From the NCBI GenBank assembly GCA_947564495.1, contig CANOCD010000032.1, forward strand, positions 1 to 9,292: a DNA stretch of 9,292 nucleotides, written 5' to 3'. Made by a program: the position numbers and the translations under genes. Positions 1 through 6,120 of this stretch are shown here, in pieces (position 1 is the stretch's first letter; each line of letters starts with the position of its first letter). Below the pieces are notes generated by a model that did no database searches, was not told where the DNA came from, and saw only the letters and a list, made by a program, of their open reading frames with translations. The DNA comes from an uncultured Angelakisella sp. (GTDB lineage Bacteria > Bacillota > Clostridia > Oscillospirales > Ruminococcaceae).

Positions 1-2
1 AG

Positions 3-290
3 CTGTGGTGGCCCCACAACGAGATCCTCATCGCCTCCATGATGCTCTACCGGGATACCGGGGAGGAGAAGTATCTCGACTGGTTCCAGAAGACCAAGGA
101 CTACTGCCAGAAGCACTTTGCCGACCCGGAATACGGCGAGTGGTACGGGTACCTCCGCCGGGACGGCCTGCCCACCATGCCCTCCACCAAGGGCTCCACC
201 TTCAAGGGCCCCTTCCACCTCCCCCGCAGCCTCATGCTGGTGGATCAGATGACCTCCGGCCTGCTGGGCGAAGAAGTGAAACCGCTGTAA
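3..290 (+). CDS. N-acylglucosamine 2-epimerase (AGE/RenBP) family protein, 3' end only
   Basis: Only the last 95 codons are present; the gene begins before the window and ends in TAA. AGE-family enzymes are cytoplasmic (alpha/alpha)6-barrel epimerases that interconvert N-acetylglucosamine and N-acetylmannosamine, or epimerise related sugars. The visible part opens with WWPHNE, which matches the conserved Trp-Trp-Pro-His stretch near the C-terminal active site of the family. It later shows KGSTFKGPFHLPR, the usual C-terminal Lys-Gly...Lys-Gly-Pro-Phe-His-x-Pro-Arg motif, and ends normally a little beyond it. A WYGYLRRDG segment between them also fits. The gene is followed after 67 bases by an RpiR regulator on the same strand, with no obvious hairpin between, so the two are probably cotranscribed. 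The exact substrate (GlcNAc/ManNAc or another sugar such as cellobiose) cannot be fixed from this fragment; the nag genes on the other strand favour N-acyl amino sugars. Confidence 0.88.
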   Translation: MWWPHNEILIASMMLYRDTGEEKYLDWFQKTKDYCQKHFADPEYGEWYGYLRRDGLPTMPSTKGSTFKGPFHLPRSLMLVDQMTSGLLGEEVKPL

Positions 291-357
291 GAACCTGTTC
301 AGCATCTCCCCGCCCCGCCGATCTCCTCAACCATTCTACTCCACGGAGGGCGATGTT

Positions 358-1212
358 ATGAAAGAAACCAGCGTCCAGGGGCGGATCAACGCCGCCTACT
401 ACAAGCTCACCGCCTCGGAAAAGAAGGTGGCGGACTACCTCATGGGGCACCTCCAGGAGGCCCAGTTCCTCTCCATCTCGGAGCTGGCGGAGAACTGCGG
501 GGTGGCGGAGGCCACCATCTCCCGGTTCTGCCGCCGCCTGGGATACGGGGGGTACTCCGCCTTTAAGCTGGCCATCGCCAAATCCGCCGTCCGCTCCGCC
601 CCGGTGGAGGGGGTCCGGGGGGAGGTCTCCCCCGAGGACACCCCCCGGGGGATGGGGGAGAAGCTGCTCCACGCCAACACCAAGGCCATGGCCCAGACCC
701 TGGAGCTGCTGAACCCCGCCGCCCTGGAGCGGGCCGCCCGGCTGCTGGCGGGGGCCCGGGGGGTGTACTGCATGGGCCAGGGGGGCTCCATGATCCTGGC
801 CATGGAGGCGGCCCACCTTTTCTCCACCTGCTGGCCCCATTACCACGCCGTCCAGGGGTCCCACCTCCAGGCCATCACGGCGGCGCTGCTGGGCAAAGAG
901 GACGTGCTGCTCTTCTTCTCCTACTCCGGGTCCACCCGGGACATTCTGGACCTGATGAAGGTGGCCGGGGGGCGGGGGTGCCGGGTCATTCTCATCACCC
1001 GGTTCCCCAAGTCCCCGGGGGCGGCTTTGGCGGATGTGGTGCTGCAATGCGGCAGCGACGAGGCGCCCCTTCAGATGGGGACGGTGCCGGCGAGGATCAG
1101 CCAGCTTTTCCTGGTGGACCTGCTCTTCAACGAGGTCTGCCGGCGGGATCTGGAGACGGCGATGGCCAATCGGGAGCAGACGGCCAGCGCCCTGGCGGTG
1201 AAGCATATTTGA
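358..1212 (+). CDS. RpiR/MurR-family transcriptional regulator (HTH + SIS domain)
   Basis: This 284-residue protein has the normal RpiR length and layout. The N-terminal HTH_6 domain covers about residues 1-77: a helical lead-in around LTASEKKVADYL, then the helix-turn-helix ISELAENCGVAEATISRFCR at 40-59. The SIS sugar-phosphate-binding domain spans roughly 125-255 and carries GQGGS at 140-144 and SYSGST at 188-193, the two Ser-containing loops that bind the phosphosugar. Family members repress or activate sugar catabolic genes in response to a phosphosugar. Here the ligand is likely an amino-sugar phosphate such as GlcNAc-6-P or ManNAc-6-P, inferred from the upstream AGE-family gene and the facing nag operon. 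The start at 358 follows a GGAGGG ribosome binding site (345-350) with 7-base spacing. The ATG at 353 is out of frame. I see no clear palindromic operator in the window, so its targets are unknown. Confidence 0.92.
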   Translation: MKETSVQGRINAAYYKLTASEKKVADYLMGHLQEAQFLSISELAENCGVAEATISRFCRRLGYGGYSAFKLAIAKSAVRSAPVEGVRGEVSPEDTPRGMGEKLLHANTKAMAQTLELLNPAALERAARLLAGARGVYCMGQGGSMILAMEAAHLFSTCWPHYHAVQGSHLQAITAALLGKEDVLLFFSYSGSTRDILDLMKVAGGRGCRVILITRFPKSPGAALADVVLQCGSDEAPLQMGTVPARISQLFLVDLLFNEVCRRDLETAMANREQTASALAVKHI

Positions 1213-1250
1213 GTTTCGGGCCAGGCCGCCCGTGGTGGAAAGCAGAATGT

Positions 1251-1290
1251 AAAGTTCAGGGCCGCCCCTTTCAAGGGGCGGCCCTGACTT
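1251..1290. terminator. Hairpin between convergent genes, probable bidirectional terminator
   Basis: A perfect 14-bp inverted repeat (1257-1270 with 1273-1286, CAGGGCCGCCCCTT on the left arm) extends outwards by a further AAAGT/ACTTT pairing with one bulged T. It lies between the stop of the RpiR gene (1212) and the stop of the minus-strand phosphofructokinase gene (1323), where a shared terminator is expected. The U-tract is weak: on the plus strand TTTTT comes only at 1303-1307, and the minus strand has just CTTTACATTC after the stem. Termination is inferred from the stem strength and the position. Confidence 0.75.
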
Positions 1291-1322
1291 TGCCTGTCTC
1301 GGTTTTTATCTTCTCTTTGGTA

Positions 1323-2486
1323 TCACTGAAAAGTCACCAGCTCCGGCAGTTCCCCGCCCATAAGCGGCCGGACCCACCGCAGGTACGCCTCGGTGACCCC
1401 GTTCCCCGCCTCGTTGATGTACTCCTCCGGCATCTTCCGCTCGGTGAGCATCACCTCCCGGATGGGCGCCAGGAAGATCTCGCTTTGGTAGGGCTGGTCG
1501 CTCACCCGCCGGAAGGCGGGCATCACCCCGGTCTGGCCCTCCAGCACCGCCCGGACCGCCGCCCGCCCGGCCTCCTGGGCCTCTTGGCAGTCGACCTCCG
1601 AGCGCCAGTGGATGCTGCTGCGGTTCATAAGCCCCGGCTTCTCGCTCCGGGCCTTGATGCCCAGCTCCTTGATGACCAGCTGGGCCAGGTGGGCCGAAAT
1701 GTCCCCGAAGTAGGTGGACCGCCCCGTCTGGAAGATGGGCGGCACCAGGGGCTTGCCCCCCGGCCCGTGGAGCCCTTCGCTGACCACCGCCACGACCCCC
1801 TTGCCCCGGGCCCATTGTTCCTCCACGTCCCGGAGGAAGGCGGCTTCGTCAAAGTCCCGCTCCGGCAGGTAGATGAGGTCGGGGCCGATCTCCTCGTCCT
1901 GGCGGGCCAGGGCCGCCGCCGCCGTGATCCACCCGGCGTTGCGCCCCATGGCCTCCACCACGGAGACGTGGATGGGCAGGGAGCGGACGTCGGCGCAGAT
2001 CTCCCGCACCGTACCGGCGATGTAACGGGCGGCGCTGGCAAAGCCCGGGGCGTGGTCGGTGACCGCCAGGTCGTTGTCCACCGTCTTGGGGATGCCCGCC
2101 ACCAGCACCGGGGTCCCGGCGGCTGTACAGGCTTCGTAGATCTTGCCGCAGGTGTCCATGGTGCCGTTGCCCCCGTTGCAGAGGAGGTATTGGAACCCGT
2201 TCTTGGCGATGACCTCCGCCGCCCTGGCGTACTCCGGGGCCTCCATGGCGTCCCGGGAGGTGCCGATGGCCGAGCCTGGGGTCTGGAGCAGCAGCTCCAG
2301 CCGGGCGGCGGGGAGGGTGTCCAGCCGGACGAACTTTTCCGCCAGCAGGCCGCCCATGCCGCCGATGGCTCCGTAGACCCCGTCCACTTTGCCGCTTTCC
2401 ATGGCCTCACGGACCGCCCCGTAGAGGGAGCAGTTCATCACCGCCGTGGGGCCGCCGCCGTGGACCAGAAGGAGTTTCCCCGCCAT
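1323..2486 (-). CDS. 6-phosphofructokinase, PfkA superfamily (ATP- or PPi-dependent; phosphoryl donor ambiguous)
   Basis: This 387-residue PfkA-superfamily enzyme phosphorylates fructose-6-P to fructose-1,6-bisphosphate in the cytoplasm. Visible motifs are the N-terminal phosphate loop HGGGPTAVMN (9-18), NGGNGTMDT (104-112), the catalytic GIPKTVDND (131-139, base Asp137) and the substrate loop EAMGRNAGW (178-186). PERDFD (208-213) and VSEGLHG (235-241) follow, and PGLMNRSS (284-291) is near the fructose-6-P site. The length and MGRNAG are typical of the PPi-type/long bacterial branch rather than the 320-residue E. coli PfkA. Gly108 (E. coli Gly104 position) points to ATP, while Lys134 (E. coli 124 position) is the PPi-type residue; Asn107 sits where E. 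coli has Asp103. It is the last gene of the minus-strand operon, with one base between the aldolase stop and this ATG. The ribosome binding site lies within the aldolase's final codons. Tagatose-6-P kinase activity is a less likely alternative. Confidence 0.9.
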   Translation of the reverse strand: MAGKLLLVHGGGPTAVMNCSLYGAVREAMESGKVDGVYGAIGGMGGLLAEKFVRLDTLPAARLELLLQTPGSAIGTSRDAMEAPEYARAAEVIAKNGFQYLLCNGGNGTMDTCGKIYEACTAAGTPVLVAGIPKTVDNDLAVTDHAPGFASAARYIAGTVREICADVRSLPIHVSVVEAMGRNAGWITAAAALARQDEEIGPDLIYLPERDFDEAAFLRDVEEQWARGKGVVAVVSEGLHGPGGKPLVPPIFQTGRSTYFGDISAHLAQLVIKELGIKARSEKPGLMNRSSIHWRSEVDCQEAQEAGRAAVRAVLEGQTGVMPAFRRVSDQPYQSEIFLAPIREVMLTERKMPEEYINEAGNGVTEAYLRWVRPLMGGELPELVTFQ

Positions 2487-2487
2487 C

Positions 2488-3642
2488 TCAGACCCCCTCC
2501 TTGTACCGCCGGATCATCGTCTCCAGGGTGTCCATCCGGACCAGGGGATACCGGCCCACCGAGCCGAACTCCACGATGAGGGTGCCCACCGCCTCTTTGA
2601 CGCCCCGTTCGATGGCGTCGGTGAGCTTCCGGAGGGCCTCCCCTTCGCCGGTGCCGTACATCACGGTGTCCATGACAGGGGGCAGGAAGGCCCGGGGGTC
2701 AAAGGCGGCCCGCTTCTCGTCCAGCAGGGTCCAGACAGGGCCGATCTTGGGGTCCGCTTTCAGCTCCGGGAAATCCCGGAACAGCTCCCGGAGGTTCCGT
2801 GTCACCGCCAGGCGGATGTCGGTATCCACGTTGATCTTCCGGATGCCGCAGGGGATGGCGGCCTTCAGCTCCTCCTTGGAGATGCCGTAGGCGTTGGTGA
2901 TCTCCCCGCCCAGGGCGTTGATCTCCTGGACGATGTACTGGGGGACGGTGGAGGAGCCGTGGGAGACCAGGAAGGCGTGGATGCCCTCGTGGCTCATGCA
3001 CTCCCGGATGGCAACAGGGATCTCACGGCGGAGCTTCACGTCCTTGCCCTTGCTGGCCCCGTGCATGGTGCCGTAGCTGATAGCCAGGGCGTCCACCCCG
3101 GTCTTTTTCAGAAAGTCCACGGCGGTGAGGGGGTTGGTGTAGGTGGAATTGGCGGCGAAAACGTGGTCCTCCACCCCGGCCAGAACACCCAATTCACCCT
3201 CCACGCTGACGCCACGGGGATGGGCGTACTTGACCACCTCCCGGGTCAGCTCAACATTCTCCTCGTAGGGGAGGGAGGACCCGTCGATCATCACCGAGGT
3301 GTAGCCCCCCTCGATGGCGGCCACGCAGGAGTCGAAATCCCGGCCGTGGTCCAGGTGGAGGACCACGGGGACGGGGCTCGTCTCCCCGTATTTGCGGACG
3401 GCGTCGGCAATGTTCTTGGCGCCCTTTCTCTTGTCCTCCAGGGTGCCGTTCTGGAAGTCGGCCCGGCCCCCCATAAAGGCGTTGGCCAGGTCCGCCCCCT
3501 GGAGGATGGCGGGGGAGCGGAGCATTTCATGGACCTCGATGACTGCCTTGGCCTGGCAGACGGCGTTGACGTTAAAGGCCCCCTGGGCGTATCCGTGGGC
3601 CTCGGCGGCCTCCAAAACGGGACGAAGCGGAACGAGCGGCAT
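2488..3642 (-). CDS. fba: Class II (metal-dependent) fructose-bisphosphate aldolase
   Basis: This 384-residue zinc-dependent aldolase cleaves fructose-1,6-bisphosphate to dihydroxyacetone phosphate and glyceraldehyde-3-phosphate, directly downstream of the kinase reaction encoded by the next gene. Motifs in order are AFNVNA (22-27), HLDHG (96-100, with catalytic Asp98 and zinc ligand His99) and VMIDGSSLPYEENV (117-130). VEGELGVLAG (147-156), SYGTMHG (189-195, His194) and SHGSS (227-231, His228) supply further zinc and phosphate ligands, followed by KINVDTD (269-275). The VMIDGS and SHGSS forms resemble the Calvin-cycle/Gram-positive class II type. The protein is longer than the usual 285-345 residues of that type. 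The extra length is mainly a segment at about 320-355, before the closing EFGSVGR, where the family normally runs almost directly from the FDPR segment to its last helix. The start at 3642 has AAAGGAG (3651-3657) 8 bases upstream. The gap to the pgi stop is 29 bases. Tagatose-bisphosphate aldolase activity cannot be excluded by sequence alone. Confidence 0.92.
   Translation of the reverse strand: MPLVPLRPVLEAAEAHGYAQGAFNVNAVCQAKAVIEVHEMLRSPAILQGADLANAFMGGRADFQNGTLEDKRKGAKNIADAVRKYGETSPVPVVLHLDHGRDFDSCVAAIEGGYTSVMIDGSSLPYEENVELTREVVKYAHPRGVSVEGELGVLAGVEDHVFAANSTYTNPLTAVDFLKKTGVDALAISYGTMHGASKGKDVKLRREIPVAIRECMSHEGIHAFLVSHGSSTVPQYIVQEINALGGEITNAYGISKEELKAAIPCGIRKINVDTDIRLAVTRNLRELFRDFPELKADPKIGPVWTLLDEKRAAFDPRAFLPPVMDTVMYGTGEGEALRKLTDAIERGVKEAVGTLIVEFGSVGRYPLVRMDTLETMIRRYKEGV
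2493..2502 (-). promoter_or_regulatory. Ribosome binding site of the phosphofructokinase gene, inside the aldolase coding end
   Basis: On the minus strand AAGGAGGGGG lies about 6-9 bases before the ATG at 2486. It is formed by the Lys-Glu-Gly codons just before the aldolase TGA (2488-2490). Ribosomes ending the aldolase therefore finish on top of the next start, which indicates translational coupling and supports the chosen start. Confidence 0.8.
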
Positions 3643-3650
3643 AGTGAAAA

Positions 3651-3657
3651 CTCCTTT
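3651..3657 (-). promoter_or_regulatory. Ribosome binding site of the aldolase gene
   Basis: AAAGGAG on the minus strand lies 8 bases before the ATG at 3642, in the 29-base gap after the pgi stop. No hairpin or promoter is visible in that gap, so the aldolase gene is read from the upstream operon transcript. Confidence 0.75.
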
Positions 3658-3671
3658 CTAAACGGTTCGGC

Positions 3672-4955
3672 TCACGCCTTTGGCTTGCCCAAAAGGGCGA
3701 ACATCTGGTGCTTGTAGGCTTCCACCCCGGGCTGGTCAAAGGGGTTCACCCCCAGCAGCTCGCAGGAGAGGTAGCAGGAAAAGATGAAGTAGTAGTAGAG
3801 CTGCCCCAGGGTCCGGGCGTCGATGGCCGGGATGGAGAAGCCAAGGCAGGGGATGCCCCGGTCGCTGTGGGCGGCGAAGGTGCCCTTCCGGGCGGCCTCG
3901 TTGATGTCCCAGAAGTCCTTGCCGGTGAGATAGTCGAAGTAGTCCTTTTTGGGTTCCGGGGGGAGGATCACCGAGGCGTCCCGCTGGCGGATCTCCAGGA
4001 AGGTCTCAAAGAGGATGGGCCGCCCCTGCTGGACGTACTGCCCCACGGCGTGGAGGTCCTCCGAGTTGCTGGAGACGATGGGGTAGAGGGCGGTGTCCTC
4101 CTTGCCCTCGCTTTCGGCGAAGGTCTGGACCCACCACTTGGCGAAGTAATCCAGCCTCGGCTCGAAGAAGGAGAGCATCTCCAGGGCGTAGCCCTTTTCC
4201 AGCATGAGTTTCCGGAGGACGGCGTACCGGAGGGCGATGTTCTCTTCCGCCGGCTCGGAGAAGATCCGGTCCCGCATCTGGCGCATCCCGGCGGTGACGG
4301 CGGCGATGTCCACCCCGGCCACCGCCATGGGGAAGAGCCCCACGTCGGAGAGGACCGAGAACCTCCCCCCCACCCGCTCCGGGAAGGTGAGGAAGGTGTA
4401 GCCGTGGTCCTTGCAGAGCTGGTGGAGGGTGCTGCCCGGGGTGCCGGTGGCGAAGATCCGCCTGGCGGCCTCGGCTTCGCCGTACCGCTTTTCCAGGTAC
4501 TGGCGCAGCACCCGGAAGGCGATGCCCGGCTCCAGTGTCTCGAAGTTTTTGGCGATGCAGTCGATGTACACCGACTGGTAATGGTCCAGCCGCTCCAGGG
4601 TGTCGGCCATCTCCCGGGCGGAGATGGTGTTCCCCGCCCAGAGCATCGCCGGGCCGTCCTTGGGCCGCAGGGCCTTGATGGCCGCCCGGGAGGACTGGTT
4701 GGAGCCCCCGATGCCGATGGTGACAAAGGCGTCGGCGTCCTTCCGGACCCGGTCCGCCTCCTGCTGGAGGAAGGCCACCCGGTCCGGTCCGGCGTGTTCG
4801 TCCACGGTCCGCCAGCCGGTGAAATCGTGGTATTTGGGGTCCCCCTCCACCGCCCGCCGAAGGATGGGCTCCGCCTGGCGGCACCGCTCCTCCAGCTCTC
4901 CGGGGTTCAGGACCCCGCCCTTGTCCACAAAGGAAAGGGTGATGGTCTGGTCCAT
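3672..4955 (-). CDS. pgi: Glucose-6-phosphate isomerase
   Basis: This 427-residue phosphoglucose isomerase interconverts glucose-6-P and fructose-6-P in the cytoplasm. Two SIS-type halves are visible. The first has GIGGSNQSS (81-89) and the isomerase signature VGGRFSVLSDVGLFPMA (195-211). The second has ESEGK (281-285), SSNSEDLHAVGQY (295-307) and the C-terminal signature GVNPFDQPGVEAYK (402-415) with the active-site Lys415. The length is close to the short bacterial form (about 450 in Bacillus). The frame is open back to 5039, but those extra 28 codons overlap nagA in another frame and lack a ribosome binding site. The ATG at 4955 has AAGGAGGG 7 bases upstream. The nagA stop is 13 bases before it. 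In this operon Pgi would send fructose-6-P made by NagB towards glucose-6-P, while the two downstream genes send it to glycolysis. Confidence 0.93.
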   Translation of the reverse strand: MDQTITLSFVDKGGVLNPGELEERCRQAEPILRRAVEGDPKYHDFTGWRTVDEHAGPDRVAFLQQEADRVRKDADAFVTIGIGGSNQSSRAAIKALRPKDGPAMLWAGNTISAREMADTLERLDHYQSVYIDCIAKNFETLEPGIAFRVLRQYLEKRYGEAEAARRIFATGTPGSTLHQLCKDHGYTFLTFPERVGGRFSVLSDVGLFPMAVAGVDIAAVTAGMRQMRDRIFSEPAEENIALRYAVLRKLMLEKGYALEMLSFFEPRLDYFAKWWVQTFAESEGKEDTALYPIVSSNSEDLHAVGQYVQQGRPILFETFLEIRQRDASVILPPEPKKDYFDYLTGKDFWDINEAARKGTFAAHSDRGIPCLGFSIPAIDARTLGQLYYYFIFSCYLSCELLGVNPFDQPGVEAYKHQMFALLGKPKA

Positions 4956-4962
4956 GTCGTTT

Positions 4963-4971
4963 CCCTCCTTA
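4963..4971 (-). promoter_or_regulatory. Ribosome binding site of pgi overlapping the nagA stop codon
   Basis: The minus strand reads TAAGGAGGG, so the nagA stop TAA (4969-4971) shares two bases with the Shine-Dalgarno sequence. It is 7 bases from the ATG at 4955. This decides the pgi start over the upstream in-frame alternative at 5039 and points to coupled translation. Confidence 0.85.
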
Positions 4972-6102
4972 TCGTCTGTAGACCTCCTGGCCCCCAACAA
5001 AGGTGGCCAGGACGGCAAGGTCTTTGTCCACCAACACAAGGTCGGCGTCCATCCCCGGGGCCAGGGAGCCCTTCTTGTTCCAGCCCATGAGGGCCGCCGG
5101 GTTCTTGGTCATCAGCTCCGCAGCCTTTTCCGGGTCGGCCCCGGTCCACTCCACGATCTTGCCCAGGGCCCGAATGAGGGTGAGGGTGGAGCCGGCCCGG
5201 ACGCCATTGGGGAGCTTGGCGTCCCCGTCCTCCACGATGACGTCGTTGACCCCCAGCTTGTAGTTGCCGTCGGGGAGCCCGGCGGCCATGATGGAATCGG
5301 TGATGGCCACCACCTTGTCCCAGCCCTTGGCCTTGAGGTAGAGCCGCACCGTCCCCGGGTGGAGGTGCCGCCCGTCGCAGATGGCCTCCACCCAGCAGCC
5401 GCTCTCCAGGGCCACCCCCCAGATGGCGGGGTCGTGCTGGTGGAAAAGCCGCTCGGCGTTGCCCAGGTGGGTGGCGGCGGTGACCCCGGCCCTGACAGCG
5501 GCCTGGGAGACGTCGTACCCGGCGGCGCTGTGGCCCATGGCCACGGTGACGCCCAGCTCCCGGAGGGCGGGGACGATCTCCACCGCCCCGGGGATCTCGG
5601 GGGAGAGGGTGAGGTAGGTGACGTGGCCCCCGGCGGCCTCCTGGTACTCCCGGAAGAGGCCGATGTCCGCCTCCTTCATCAGCAGGTGTTCCGGCATGGC
5701 ACCCTTGTACTCGGTGGAAAGGCAGGGGCCCTCCAGGTGGATGCCCAGCAGGGCCGCCCCGCCGCTCCCTTTTTCGATGACCTCCCGGGCGGCGGCGATG
5801 GCCTTTAACGTCTGCTCCTTGGTGTCAGTGAGGATGGAGCACTGCCAGCCGGTGACCCCCTGGGTGGCGAAGAACCGGCTGATGGCCCGCAGCCCCTCCG
5901 GGTCGGCGGCGTTGACGTCCACCCCGGCGGCGCCGTGGGTGTGGAGGTCCAGAAAGCCGGGGAGGGCCAGGGCCCCTTCCCCGTCCAGGGCGGGGAGGCC
6001 CTTCTGGTCATCAGTTCCCATGGCGGTGATGACCCCGTCCTCCACCGCAAGGGAGGAGGGCTCCCCGTGGAGCCGGATGTTTTTGAGATAAAAGCTGTTC
6101 AT
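4969..6102 (-). CDS. nagA: N-acetylglucosamine-6-phosphate deacetylase
   Basis: This 377-residue amidohydrolase-superfamily enzyme removes acetate from GlcNAc-6-P to give glucosamine-6-P. The standard metal and catalytic motifs are present in order. They are LPGFLDLHTHG (47-57, HxH at His54 and His56), IHLEGP (121-126, metal ligand Glu124), AMGHSAA (188-194, His191), THLGNA (211-216, His212), DGRHLHP (243-249, substrate-binding His248) and ITDSIMAAGLPDG (267-279, catalytic Asp269). The C-terminus ends with the usual small beta domain (GSLAPGMDADLVLVD). The length matches the family. Where NagA usually reads THL(F/Y)NAM, this protein has THLGNAERLF, a change next to the metal ligand. The start at 6102 has GGGAGG (6111-6116) 8 bases upstream, and the nagB stop TAA runs straight into that site. 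It supplies the substrate for the adjacent NagB-like enzyme. Confidence 0.93.
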   Translation of the reverse strand: MNSFYLKNIRLHGEPSSLAVEDGVITAMGTDDQKGLPALDGEGALALPGFLDLHTHGAAGVDVNAADPEGLRAISRFFATQGVTGWQCSILTDTKEQTLKAIAAAREVIEKGSGGAALLGIHLEGPCLSTEYKGAMPEHLLMKEADIGLFREYQEAAGGHVTYLTLSPEIPGAVEIVPALRELGVTVAMGHSAAGYDVSQAAVRAGVTAATHLGNAERLFHQHDPAIWGVALESGCWVEAICDGRHLHPGTVRLYLKAKGWDKVVAITDSIMAAGLPDGNYKLGVNDVIVEDGDAKLPNGVRAGSTLTLIRALGKIVEWTGADPEKAAELMTKNPAALMGWNKKGSLAPGMDADLVLVDKDLAVLATFVGGQEVYRR

Positions 6103-6110
6103 TGGCGTTT

Positions 6111-6120
6111 CCTCCCTTTA
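6111..6120 (-). promoter_or_regulatory. Ribosome binding site of nagA abutting the nagB stop
   Basis: The minus strand reads TAAAGGGAGG: the nagB stop TAA (6118-6120) is followed at once by the Shine-Dalgarno AGGGAGG, which lies 8 bases from the nagA ATG at 6102. The arrangement matches those at the RR/nagB and nagA/pgi junctions and supports coupled translation. Confidence 0.8.

Noticed and set aside
232..1206. 324-codon minus-strand frame opposite the RpiR gene
   Set aside because: The plus strand encodes a full HTH-SIS protein with a good ribosome binding site; the reverse frame is a low-complexity shadow.
978..2579. 533-codon plus-strand open frame opposite the phosphofructokinase gene
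   Set aside because: It is antisense to a clear enzyme. Its translation is rich in Gly, Pro, Arg, His and Val with no recognisable domain, and it has no proper ribosome binding site. Long antisense frames are expected in GC-rich DNA.
4956..5039. Upstream in-frame start extending pgi by 28 codons
   Set aside because: The extension lies inside nagA in another frame, has no ribosome binding site and resembles nothing in the isomerase family. The ATG at 4955 has AAGGAGGG at the right distance.
2446..5090. Long plus-strand open frames opposite fba and pgi (423 and 460 codons)
   Set aside because: They mirror the aldolase and isomerase genes on the other strand, have low-complexity G/P/V/H-rich translations and show no motifs. 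They are codon-bias shadows.
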